The notes beneath the pieces are model-generated. The model was not told where the DNA came from. It was given only the letters and a program-made list of their open reading frames with translations, and ran no database searches. Made by a program: the position numbers and the translations under genes. DNA of 14,697 nucleotides from Bacillota bacterium (GTDB lineage: Bacteria; Bacillota; Clostridia; Lachnospirales; Lachnospiraceae), in NCBI GenBank assembly GCA_023421505.1, contig JAEZTJ010000103.1, forward strand, positions 1 to 14,697, written 5' to 3'. This document shows positions 1 through 7,283 of the stretch, one piece after another. Each line of letters begins with the position of its first letter. The first letter of the stretch is position 1.

Positions 1-120
1 CCATCCGGCTTCCTTCAGATTCGCGGTCACCCACGACACCCTTGCCATTGGCTATGTCCTTCCCACTACCGGGTGGACTCGGGACTTACACCCGTTGAAA
101 CGTGCGCTCGCCGGGCGCAC
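1..120 (-). mobile_element. Group II intron, 5' end only (runs off the window)
   Basis: Read on the minus strand, the sequence starts at 120 with GTGCGCCCGGCGAGCGCACG. This is the GUGYG 5' splice-site consensus followed at once by a short stem, as in domain I of bacterial group II introns. It continues with GGGTGTAAGTCCC and the GGAAGGACATAGCC and GGCAAGGGTGTC segments, which I recognise from introns common in Lachnospiraceae. The upstream exon is a hairpin plus TTTTTCAA, the target type of group IIC introns. Only about 120 nt are present, so the reverse transcriptase and domains V and VI would lie beyond the left edge. The subgroup is inferred mainly from the insertion site. Confidence 0.75.
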
Positions 121-170
121 TTGAAAAACTGAAGGGTGATGTAGTAAACATCAAATCCTTCAGCTCTTTT
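121..170. terminator. Hairpin terminator serving as the intron target
   Basis: CTGAAGG (129-135) pairs with CCTTCAG (157-163), and inside it TGATGT (137-142) pairs with ACATCA (148-153) around the loop AGTAA. On the minus strand the stem is followed by TTTTTCAA and then the intron. On the plus strand it is followed by CTCTTTTTT. It can therefore act in either direction. Confidence 0.7.
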
Positions 171-192
171 TTACCAAAGCAACAGAAAGAAC

Positions 193-240
193 GCGTCGCA
201 TTCTAACTTAAAAAGTTATTTTGCGACGCGCCCTTTTTTT
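193..240 (+). terminator. Rho-independent terminator upstream of the HisRS-like/GNAT pair
   Basis: GCGTCGCA near 193-200 pairs with TGCGACGC near 222-229. A weaker AACTT/AAGTT stem lies inside, and CCCTTTTTTT follows at 231-240. It insulates the plus-strand gene pair from transcription entering from the left. Confidence 0.75.
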
Positions 241-242
241 GG

Positions 243-277
243 GGTCAATTGACCTTTATTATTAAGCTGTCTAAATG
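243..277 (+). promoter_or_regulatory. Possible promoter overlapping a 12-bp palindrome
   Basis: GGTCAATTGACC at 243-254 is a perfect palindrome. Its right half contains TTGACC (249-254), a -35-like hexamer 17 bp before TAAATG (272-277), a weak -10. A palindrome over the -35 would suit an operator, but the -10 is poor and no regulator is visible nearby. Confidence 0.35.
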
Positions 278-315
278 TAATATACTTATAAGCACAAATT
301 CTTAGGAGGTATGTC

Positions 316-1242
316 ATGAATGTTGCTATAACCAGAATTTTAAACATCTTAGGTGATGTAAAAATAGTAGATAAGATAGTAAATCTAAATAGCTCGGATA
401 TAAACTCTTTTCTATTAAGTGTCTTTCAGTCAGCTGTAATAAAAAAGACACCTCAAAACATATTAGCTGCGTTTTCTACCAATCGTTTCACTAGTCCAAG
501 CCATTTTGACCCAATCGCCTTTCATAATTTAGAGGTGAAGTTGTTATCCCTTTCAGAAAAGCTTGGAATTAAAAATCTGCTACTTTCTCCCTCCGCTCCG
601 CTTGGTAGTTGTAGTGTTTTTGGATGTGTAAATCAAAACAATGTAATTAGTGCATTACGGGGAACCGAAACTTTATCGGACCCTTCTAATATGATAGCAA
701 TTATTATTGCTGACGGTTTAAAAAAGAAAATATTACGTAACGAAGATGCTATCCATTATGCTACGACTACAAGAGTAGTACGTGCTAAAGCCTTTGAAGG
801 TAAAGGGTTTTATGCTCACTTTGGAATATTTTGCATAGTTTCCTCTGGAAAAGATAAGGGTTCATATTCATGTGAATCTGAATTGCTAATAAAGCATCTA
901 AACTATTACAAAGACCTCTTTACAAATATTAAAAACTCAAAAATAAGTATTTGCTTACGGAAACGTGGAGGTTATCCCGACCGAGATGGATTCTTTGAAA
1001 AAATGACTGCTATAGTAAAGTCTTCTTTACCAGAGATTCAAATTACTATTGATTTGAATAGTGAAGATAATGCTTACTACAAAGGAATAAATTTTAAGAT
1101 TTATCTACATTGCAATGATGATGTAATTGAAATTGCTGATGGCGGTTTTGTAAACTGGATTAGTGAAATGACAGGAAATAAGAAAAATCGTTGTCTGATA
1201 AGTGGGATAGGTATTGATAGATTATTGACTTTGGAGGAATAA
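316..1242 (+). CDS. HisRS/HisZ-like class II aminoacyl-tRNA synthetase paralogue
   Basis: This 308-residue protein has the class II synthetase core in its histidyl form. YYKGINFKIYL (254-264) resembles the HisA signature YYTGxxFE of HisRS and HisZ. DGGFVNW (275-281) sits where they have GGGRYD. GIGIDRL (297-303) matches motif 3, with its ATP-binding arginine. Residues 152-180 look like motif 2. At 308 residues it lacks the anticodon-binding domain of a full HisRS (usually over 400). AGGAGG at 304-309 lies 6 nt before the ATG. It is co-transcribed with the GNAT gene one base downstream. It may charge or adenylate a non-tRNA substrate, or regulate like HisZ, but no histidine-biosynthesis gene is visible. 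The fold is fairly secure; the function is unknown. Confidence 0.7.
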   Translation: MNVAITRILNILGDVKIVDKIVNLNSSDINSFLLSVFQSAVIKKTPQNILAAFSTNRFTSPSHFDPIAFHNLEVKLLSLSEKLGIKNLLLSPSAPLGSCSVFGCVNQNNVISALRGTETLSDPSNMIAIIIADGLKKKILRNEDAIHYATTTRVVRAKAFEGKGFYAHFGIFCIVSSGKDKGSYSCESELLIKHLNYYKDLFTNIKNSKISICLRKRGGYPDRDGFFEKMTAIVKSSLPEIQITIDLNSEDNAYYKGINFKIYLHCNDDVIEIADGGFVNWISEMTGNKKNRCLISGIGIDRLLTLEE

Positions 1243-1243
1243 A

Positions 1244-1741
1244 ATGAAATTAGAAAATTGGTCAACTGAATATATAAATGACTTAGTAAAAAATGCTAAC
1301 AATAGGAATGTATCAAAAAATTTGAGAAATATTTTTCCATATCCATATTCCGTTGTGGATGCTGAGAAATTTATCACACACTGCCAAAGATGTGATTATA
1401 AACATATAAATCTTGCAATCATTGAAGATGACAAAGCGATTGGAAGTGTAGGTGTTTCTATTGGTGAAGATATTTATGAAAAAAGCGCCGAAATTGGTTA
1501 CTGGATAGGTGAATCATATTGGGGGCAAGGAATTATAACACATGCTGTAAAAGAAATGATAGAACTATGCTTTTCTCAATATGATATTGTTAGACTTTAT
1601 GCTGTTGTTTTTTCACACAATAAAGCTTCTTGCAAAGTGCTTGAAAAATGTGGCTTTGTATTTGAAGGAACACTTAAAAATTCTATTTACAAAGACGGCA
1701 ATATTTATGACAGTCGAATATATGCTTTGGTTAAAAAATAA
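1244..1741 (+). CDS. GNAT family N-acetyltransferase, RimJ/RimL type
   Basis: This 165-residue protein is the normal length for a single GNAT domain. Motif A is around residues 84-103 (GYWIGESYWGQGIITHAVKE, the acetyl-CoA pyrophosphate loop). Motif B is around 125-142 (HNKASCKVLEKCGFVFEG), followed by the RimJ/RimL-type ending LKNSIYKDGNIYDSRIYALV. Members transfer acetyl from acetyl-CoA to ribosomal-protein N-termini, aminoglycosides, aminoacyl nucleotides or aminoacyl-tRNA. The start is one base after the upstream stop, with GGAGG at 1233-1237 inside the upstream gene, so translation is probably coupled. Pairing with a synthetase-like protein makes an aminoacyl-linked substrate attractive, but that is inference. 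Family is secure, substrate unknown. Confidence 0.88.
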   Translation: MKLENWSTEYINDLVKNANNRNVSKNLRNIFPYPYSVVDAEKFITHCQRCDYKHINLAIIEDDKAIGSVGVSIGEDIYEKSAEIGYWIGESYWGQGIITHAVKEMIELCFSQYDIVRLYAVVFSHNKASCKVLEKCGFVFEGTLKNSIYKDGNIYDSRIYALVKK

Positions 1742-1768
1742 TAATTTTAACATCTAAATGTACCGTCC

Positions 1769-1893
1769 CAACGGAAATAAAAAAAACCGTTGTTGTGGCG
1801 GCAGGTATTCATGTGCCAAAACAAAATATAAGTAGCAAAGCGGCGGTTTTGAATAACAATCAAAGCCGCCGTTTTGCTTTTTCAAAAAGCAAA
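1769..1893 (+). terminator. Strong terminator after the GNAT gene, with an overlapping alternative hairpin
   Basis: AGCAAAGCGGCGG (1834-1846) begins a long stem closing at about 1878 (CCGCCGTTTTGCT), followed by TTTT to 1882. It separates the plus-strand pair from the convergent minus-strand cluster. A smaller CAACGG/CCGTTG stem is at 1769-1792. A third structure uses part of the terminator's 3' arm: TTTGCTTTTT (1873-1882) and AAAAAGCAAA (1884-1893) are perfect arms around a single base, so the two folds exclude each other. Confidence 0.75.
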
Positions 1894-1930
1894 CAAGGTA
1901 GGTGTATTAAAGTTACCCTTATTTAAGGAT

Positions 1931-1969
1931 ACGGCGGTATCTAAGGAGGTATCGCCGTGTTTTCTTTTT
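1931..1969. terminator. Hairpin overlapping the 3' end of the 229-residue gene
   Basis: ACGGCG (1931-1936) pairs with CGCCGT (1953-1958), extended inward by GTAT/GGTAT pairing. The minus-strand stop codon at 1941-1943 lies in the loop region. On the plus strand GTTTTCTTTTT follows, so the best U-tract is on that strand and would stop read-through from the left into the cluster. Confidence 0.5.
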
Positions 1970-2630
1970 CCCAATTGCTTGGTAACTTATCAAAAAAAGC
2001 CTTGCCACATTGTGGGACGATTACGGACAGCAATACGAAAACACAAACTACATAGCACGAAAAAAGGATATCAATATCTTTTCTTGTTAAATATTGTTTA
2101 ATTTCCAGTATATTAGAACGTTTGTCGAACTGCTCATCAAAAATATCCTTTTCAATACAGTATAGATTTTTATTCCTTATTCGTTCTTTCTGTATAGAAT
2201 GTTCATGGATAAAAGTTACTAGTTCCTTTAAAAAATCCTGCCTATCGTCCTCTTCAGCATCATCTACTGACAAATTTCTTATATTATCCAAGATAAGCTT
2301 TTTAATTTGAACAACATTTTTTCTGGATAATCCAACGGCATAGTCAATCAGGTCAATTAGATTCTTATCTATCTCGGATATCTTAGTATATAAGTTCCCT
2401 AAAAAATGCTCTTCTCCGTTATCTATTTCACTTACCCCTATTTTTAATTCGCTGCGTCCGGTAGCTTTATCAAATATTTTATGCACCACTAAAACAGCTG
2501 CTAATTGAGGGTTCTGCACCTTTTCATTTGCAGCAATAAATTTGTTAATATAGTATTCAATATTTTTATTTTCATCCTGCATATAACAGTCATTTTTTCC
2601 TGCATCCCCAGTCAAAAATAATATCCGCAT
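1941..2630 (-). CDS. Hypothetical protein with an odd hydrophobic/Cys C-terminal tail
   Basis: I do not recognise this 229-residue protein. Residues 1-185 are soluble, acidic and mostly helical in character, with an early LFLTGDAG segment that is too short to call a P-loop. From about residue 187 the composition changes. A hydrophobic run, DILFSCYVVCVFVLLSVIV, resembles a membrane segment and is followed by PQCGKAFFDKLPSNWEKENT and a final AIPP. I associate that tail loosely with mobile-element DNA, so the 3' end may be a fusion of a truncated gene with element sequence. The start is supported by GGAGG at 2638-2642. It is last in the six-gene minus-strand cluster, 47 nt after the preceding gene. 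The ORF is real; function and correct C-terminus are uncertain. Confidence 0.6.
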   Translation of the reverse strand: MRILFLTGDAGKNDCYMQDENKNIEYYINKFIAANEKVQNPQLAAVLVVHKIFDKATGRSELKIGVSEIDNGEEHFLGNLYTKISEIDKNLIDLIDYAVGLSRKNVVQIKKLILDNIRNLSVDDAEEDDRQDFLKELVTFIHEHSIQKERIRNKNLYCIEKDIFDEQFDKRSNILEIKQYLTRKDIDILFSCYVVCVFVLLSVIVPQCGKAFFDKLPSNWEKENTAIPP

Positions 2631-2677
2631 ATCTTTTTCCTCCGTACGTTATATATGCTTTGCCCTATTCTATCTCT

Positions 2678-3532
2678 TTAATTTAACATGGACTGGTATA
2701 CTACTTCTCTTTCCAGTCTCCTATATTCTTTGCTTGTTATCTTTTTAAGAAATTCATGAAATTCCTCAACAGTATCAATCAGCAAAACTCCATTGCATTG
2801 TTTACAATCATAATCGCAACAGCAACATTCCAGTTCTCTACTAAATCCATCACCAAATACTATTTTTTCAGCTCTGTGAAAAATCTCATTTGGTTCCATA
2901 CTGCTCCTAATCTCTGCTTTCTTATCATTGGGTATTATCGGCTCCCAGCAGTTGTGGATGAATCGGTGCTGACTAATATTCACTTTCTTCAAATACTCTT
3001 TTCTATTGTCAAAAGTATGCCCTTTATGATGAATTCGGATAGTTCCGCTGCTTACCCCCATTAAGTGTTTATGAAAAAATCCGATTTCTGGACTTGGATT
3101 ATTCAGCCAGCCTCCTGATTTTATATATCTATGTGGTTGCAGTTCTTCAATATCCCATACTACTTCATGCTTTTTAACTGCCTTCACCGCATCAGCTAAC
3201 AGTTCTGTTCGTCTTGCATCAACAATTCTATTAGGATTATTATAAGGCTTATCTTTTGATTGATGGTTGTTCCCTATTTTATCCTTAGTCGTTCCCCATT
3301 TATATTTGCTTACATCAGAAATATCGTCCTTATCAATAATTGTATATGCCCATGGATATGTACCCTCATTAGGATAACTGAAGCGAATAAAAGCTATATT
3401 AATGTCCATATATTCTTTTTTTATAGCATAAATACTATTTTTATGGTAATTACTCTCTCCACCATCTTCAATCAATTCCATAATGTCATGAATGACATTA
3501 TCAGATATTATTAAGTATTTGTATAGTTTCAT
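2678..3532 (-). CDS. Hypothetical protein with a C-terminal cysteine cluster
   Basis: This 284-residue protein belongs to no family I can name. It is rich in His and Trp. Near the C-terminus it has CCCCDYDCKQC (Cys 236-239, 243, 246), dense enough to bind zinc, though no classical zinc-ribbon spacing is clear. HHKGH (168-172) and HRFIHNCW (189-196) give further possible metal ligands but do not form a complete HNH motif. The start ATG has a GGAG about 7 nt upstream. The gene follows the DUF2971 gene by 14 nt, so the two are almost certainly co-transcribed and may work together. It could be a partner or immunity protein of that gene; nothing in the sequence proves this. Confidence 0.65.
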   Translation of the reverse strand: MKLYKYLIISDNVIHDIMELIEDGGESNYHKNSIYAIKKEYMDINIAFIRFSYPNEGTYPWAYTIIDKDDISDVSKYKWGTTKDKIGNNHQSKDKPYNNPNRIVDARRTELLADAVKAVKKHEVVWDIEELQPHRYIKSGGWLNNPSPEIGFFHKHLMGVSSGTIRIHHKGHTFDNRKEYLKKVNISQHRFIHNCWEPIIPNDKKAEIRSSMEPNEIFHRAEKIVFGDGFSRELECCCCDYDCKQCNGVLLIDTVEEFHEFLKKITSKEYRRLEREVVYQSMLN

Positions 3533-3546
3533 AGTAATCTCCAGTA

Positions 3547-4497
3547 TTATCTATATGTAGCAACAGATTTATTTATTTTAATGTTATCTCCATAACCATT
3601 TGCTAATAGTAAATATCTTATGTCATTCTTACTAATCTGTGATTTAGGTCCAATTATAACTTCATTAATAATTCCCTTTGATAACAATTTTTCAAATATT
3701 AAATCAGCATATGCCACTAATTTTCCTTCTTTCGTCTGAAAATCAATTGGTTTTATCAATAACTCATTATTCTGCCCTGTATACCATTCCCGTTTACAGG
3801 CTTCTACAATGACATCCTCTTCGCTCTCTTCACAAATAGGTGTATTATAAAAAATTCTAACTTCTTTTTCTTCGCTAAAAGCTGGATTTTTTATGTAGCT
3901 GATAATAGGATCTAAATAATCAACTAAAACTTCACAAAAGCAATCAAATTCTTCTTCAAAATATATATTAAAATCATCAGTGCAACGAACCTCATCTTCT
4001 TCATACATATCTTTCATGTATGTTGATACTGGATCAATTGCACTTTTTCTTATTTCTTTTTCCTGCATCTCTTTTTTATATAACACTTTTTTTATAGCTA
4101 TGTCTTTATTTGTTTTTATAAACCTTTTAAGAAGATTATAATTAAATCCTATAGCTATTCCCCCACCATCTTGCCCATACGCCCTCCATTGACTAAGGCT
4201 GTCTTTTTCTAAAGAAAAACATGCTATTAGTGTTTGGTAACTTAATCTCCATTTAAGTAAATCTAATAAATATTCCATATGATTACTTGCATCATCACTA
4301 TACCAATAATCTGCCCTCAAATCAATTTTAATGCTTAAATTTTCTAATTCCTTTTTCAAAGCACCTTCAATTAATGCAACACCCCATCTTTTTTCCATAT
4401 AGTCATTTGTTTTATCTAAGTCAGATAGTCTTATAGCTTTATTTTTTATAATTAAGCTAAAGGTCTCTATACTACAATAATGATATATTGTTTGCAA
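3547..4497 (-). CDS. DUF2971 family protein
   Basis: The protein has the landmarks of DUF2971. TIYHYCSIETF is at the N-terminus, then IRLSDLDKTNDYMEK, ACFSLEKDSLSQWRAYGQDG and GGIAIGF, KNPAFSEEKEVRIF, and IIGPK near the end, before DIRYLLLANGYG. The biochemical role of this family is not established; members recur in accessory and defence regions. I place the start at TTG 4497 because CCCCCC at 4505-4510 (GGGGGG on the coding strand) sits 7 nt upstream and family members usually begin just before YHYCS. Possible upstream starts are ATG 4527, without a ribosome site, and TTG 4554, which lies very close to the promoter at 4573-4600 (335 residues if used). It is followed after 14 nt by the Cys-cluster protein gene. 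Confidence 0.8.
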   Translation of the reverse strand: MQTIYHYCSIETFSLIIKNKAIRLSDLDKTNDYMEKRWGVALIEGALKKELENLSIKIDLRADYWYSDDASNHMEYLLDLLKWRLSYQTLIACFSLEKDSLSQWRAYGQDGGGIAIGFNYNLLKRFIKTNKDIAIKKVLYKKEMQEKEIRKSAIDPVSTYMKDMYEEDEVRCTDDFNIYFEEEFDCFCEVLVDYLDPIISYIKNPAFSEEKEVRIFYNTPICEESEEDVIVEACKREWYTGQNNELLIKPIDFQTKEGKLVAYADLIFEKLLSKGIINEVIIGPKSQISKNDIRYLLLANGYGDNIKINKSVATYR

Positions 4498-4572
4498 ATC
4501 ATATCCCCCCAACAAATTGCGCTCCATATTTTTAAGTTCTTTATTTTTAATCAAGTCGTTATAGAAGTCCTT

Positions 4573-4600
4573 TTTATAAAGTGGAGCATATATCTATCAA
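4573..4600 (-). promoter_or_regulatory. Promoter candidate for the DUF2971 gene
   Basis: On the minus strand TTGATA (4595-4600) and TATAAA (4573-4578) are separated by 16 bp. Transcription would start near 4566, only about 12 nt before the most upstream possible start codon. This favours a downstream start and suggests that the last three genes can be expressed apart from the HEPN/nuclease genes. Confidence 0.5.
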
Positions 4601-4633
4601 ATTTAACAGAATGATTACAAAAAAATTTATATT

Positions 4634-5701
4634 TTAAATCAATTCATCACTACTGCATATCTTTTGTAAATGGTTATATAATCTTGAACCATTATTTATC
4701 TCATTGCTTCTTACTTTTTTTACAATCGATAAGTTATTGTCCCAGCAGTTAATACAAAGTCTATCCATGGTATCACCAAACATAGCTTCCGGTAATCTAT
4801 CTTTAAAACCACAAGCACTACATTCAACATCATAAGCATAAAACTCTTTTTCTCCCGTATCTGCACAATTTGGTAATTCATCGAGCTTAATAATCTCAGT
4901 TAAAAGAATTAATGCTTCCTTTATTTGAAGTAAGCCTTTTTGGACAATAGGGATTATAGTATCATAATCTATCCACCCGTTTATTGTATTCGAAATAGCA
5001 TTCTTATTAAATAAAGACGTATACTTAACTGTCATATTTGTTGCAACTGGAGTGCTATGAATTATTTGATTTCTAATTTTTCTTAATTCATTTTGTTCAG
5101 TTGTTTCTGACAACTGGAAGAACATATTAAATCTTTCTGTTCCATAAAAATCAGACTTATATTTCTCTATAACTTTTGCTCTATTAACTACTGCTATTTT
5201 TTTAGCTTCCTGTTCTTTTTGTTTCTTTTCTGCTTCCTCTAAATCAACATAAGTTAATCTGTTATATCCATCTTCATTACCTATTACAGCTCTTTTTCCT
5301 GCATAGTAAATTGCTTCTTGTCTAGAAATAGTATCTGTATAAAAACCTAATTGTAGATATTCATTTATTAATGACATGGAATAATCCCAAAATGATATAA
5401 TTCTTGAAATGCAATTTTCAAAATGATAAGCAAATACCTTTTTATCTAACTGTCCATTAAGAATAAGAGCATTTATAATTGCAGTACTTACGCACAACTC
5501 ATTATTATAGTATGAATGTAATTCCGTTAACAATGGATAAGCATATATAGCTAAAAAACCAATATCTCTTTCTTCTACTTTAATATTTTCAAAGTCATAT
5601 ACTAAGTCATTTAGTACTATATCAGCTTCACGTATAATATTTTTATCAAAATTCAAATATTTTTTTAATGAATTTGTTTTACTCTTCTTTCTTTTATTCA
5701 T
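4634..5701 (-). CDS. HEPN-domain protein (Cthe_2314-like) with C-terminal zinc ribbon
   Basis: This 355-residue protein is mostly alpha-helical. It carries LRKIRNQIIHS at 206-216, giving Arg210-x4-His215, the Rx4-6H active site of HEPN ribonucleases. The helices before it (ENCISRIISFWDYSMSLINEY, about 95-115) suggest the Cthe_2314-like subfamily. A charged linker at about 155-180 (EEAEKKQKEQEAKK) may be a coiled coil. The C-terminus has CxxC pairs at 294/297 and 316/319, a compact zinc ribbon that could bind nucleic acid. HEPN proteins of defence loci generally cut tRNA or mRNA, or act as inactive partners. The start has GGAGAG just upstream, and the gene follows the nuclease gene by 20 nt, implying one transcript. 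HEPN assignment is good, subfamily tentative. Confidence 0.72.
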   Translation of the reverse strand: MNKRKKSKTNSLKKYLNFDKNIIREADIVLNDLVYDFENIKVEERDIGFLAIYAYPLLTELHSYYNNELCVSTAIINALILNGQLDKKVFAYHFENCISRIISFWDYSMSLINEYLQLGFYTDTISRQEAIYYAGKRAVIGNEDGYNRLTYVDLEEAEKKQKEQEAKKIAVVNRAKVIEKYKSDFYGTERFNMFFQLSETTEQNELRKIRNQIIHSTPVATNMTVKYTSLFNKNAISNTINGWIDYDTIIPIVQKGLLQIKEALILLTEIIKLDELPNCADTGEKEFYAYDVECSACGFKDRLPEAMFGDTMDRLCINCWDNNLSIVKKVRSNEINNGSRLYNHLQKICSSDELI

Positions 5702-5721
5702 ATAGTTCTCTCCGTGTATGA

Positions 5722-7222
5722 TTATGCAATTGATGCAGATGGCTTATTATCATTACGACAATCTATTAAAAATATGCTATTGTCAATTGCATCCTTATAG
5801 CCTGCATTACATACCATATTATATGACTTTATATATTCTTTTTCATCAAAATAAAAAATAGCTATTATACTACCATCAGCACAATTTGCTTTTTCGTATA
5901 TTTGTACCTGCGTAAAGATATGTGCTAATTGCGCATTACTTGCTAATTTAAATTCAATTATGCATTGGTTTTTTTGCCCCTTAGATACAATTGCATCTGA
6001 TGGGCCTCGTCCATTGTTTACTTCAAAATCTGCTTTAAATGTAGTTCCATACCATACTAACTTAAACATTCTTTGCAAATCTGCTTCCAAAGCAACCCTT
6101 TTTCCTTTTACATAAAAATTTCTATATGCATCACAATCTTCAATAATGTGCTTAAAATAAATAATTCTATTAACAGCTTCATCACGAGCACTCAAAGCCT
6201 CATTTCTTTCATAACCATTTATAAGAAATGAATTAATCAGATTTTTAGCATTTTTTATTAGTTTAGTTAATTGGTTATTAACTTCAATCATACATTCTAA
6301 CTGTATTTCTTCCGTATCTGCTTCTCGAAGTCTTACATAGTAATCGTATAGCTCTGGATATTCCTTAGTCAACTCTTCAAAAGCTCTTAATTCAATTTTA
6401 TGTACTTGACTATCATTTATTTTCTTACCCTTCATTTTTTGCTGCTCTTCATATTCTAATACTGCTTTTGCAATATAATGTTCAACATGAAATTTTAGAA
6501 CATCATTGTCAATAGAACCTCTTATCCGGTCAACACTTTCAATAAAATCTTTTCTATTAATAGATGGCTCATCTTCTCTTAGAATATCTATAGGAGTTAG
6601 TAAAACATACTCCTCTTTGCCTTTTTCATTAATTATGTATGGTAATTCATATTCTTTTCTAACAAAACTTTCGGTTGCATAATTAAAACTAGCTCTATCC
6701 ACAAAAAACACTTTACGATGTTTTTTATTTATATATTGTAATGCAAACTTTTGAGTATATTCAAGTAAATAGCCTTTAATCAGATTTACTGTCATATCAC
6801 TTATTTTATCTCTACCACTTCCATCATAAAGAAGCATTATTTTTTCAGCATGACATCCATTGGATATATTATTATTTTCCAACACAAATCCTATATGCGC
6901 ATATAAAAAGTTTCCAAATCCTTTAGCCAATGCCGAACCTTTATTTCCTGTTAATGAATAGCCTAACCAGTTTTGATGCACTTCGTGAAAACAAAACCAT
7001 ACTTCAATTCCTGCCTTATCTAATGGCTTAAGTGCTATCTTAGCAAGAAAATGAAAATATTTAATAATGTTTTCATGCAATGTTTTATATTCTAGCCTTT
7101 TCACTATTAAAAATAAGCATTGGATCAACAAATAGTGGTATATCACAAACTAATGATATATTAACTGCTCCATAGTCAGCTAAATATTCAGGTTCAACTT
7201 CAAATTTATCAGAAAATTGCAT
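5722..7222 (-). pseudogene. PD-(D/E)XK nuclease-like protein, frameshifted near codon 42
   Basis: The C-terminal part shows a restriction-endonuclease-like core: VNNGRGPSD, then about 14 residues on IIEFKLA, giving Asp384 and Glu398-x-Lys400 in the 474-residue main frame (5722-7146). It ends LIDCRNDNKPSASIA, an ending I recall from a widespread uncharacterised nuclease family. That main frame opens at a GTG without a ribosome site. A properly initiated frame starts at ATG 7222 with AAGGA at 7232-7236, encodes MQFSDKFEVEPEYLADYGAV and so on to NSEK, and stops at 7085. Removing one G of the GG at 7096-7097 joins NSEK to LEYKTLHENIIKY and gives about 499 residues. It is therefore a single-base indel or a sequence error. 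The gene lies between two HEPN genes on the same strand, consistent with a DNA-targeting defence effector. Confidence 0.75.
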
Positions 7223-7283
7223 ATAATTTCATCCTTTCCAATAGCTTTAATGATGTAAATAGCTATTTATCAATTGTTAGTAC

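Noticed and set aside
100..120. Possible third copy of the rlmD attachment core (AACGTGC near 100)
   Set aside because: Only seven bases match, and the segment is explained by the group II intron 5' stem.
1874..2101. Plus-strand frame of 75 codons
   Set aside because: It begins inside the terminator, has no ribosome site and lies opposite the 3' end of the minus-strand 229-residue gene.
2756..3064. Plus-strand frame of 102 codons
   Set aside because: It is antisense to the Cys-cluster protein gene, which has a proper ribosome site and operon position.
4498..4554. Longer N-terminus of the DUF2971 protein from TTG 4554
   Set aside because: Its only ribosome-site-like AAGGA is 13 nt away and overlaps the likely transcription start. 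TTG 4497 has a well-spaced G-run.
7085..7146. Programmed +1 frameshifting as the explanation of the broken nuclease
   Set aside because: No slow codon or internal ribosome-site-like stimulator of the classic kind is visible at the junction. A one-base indel next to AAAAGG is simpler.
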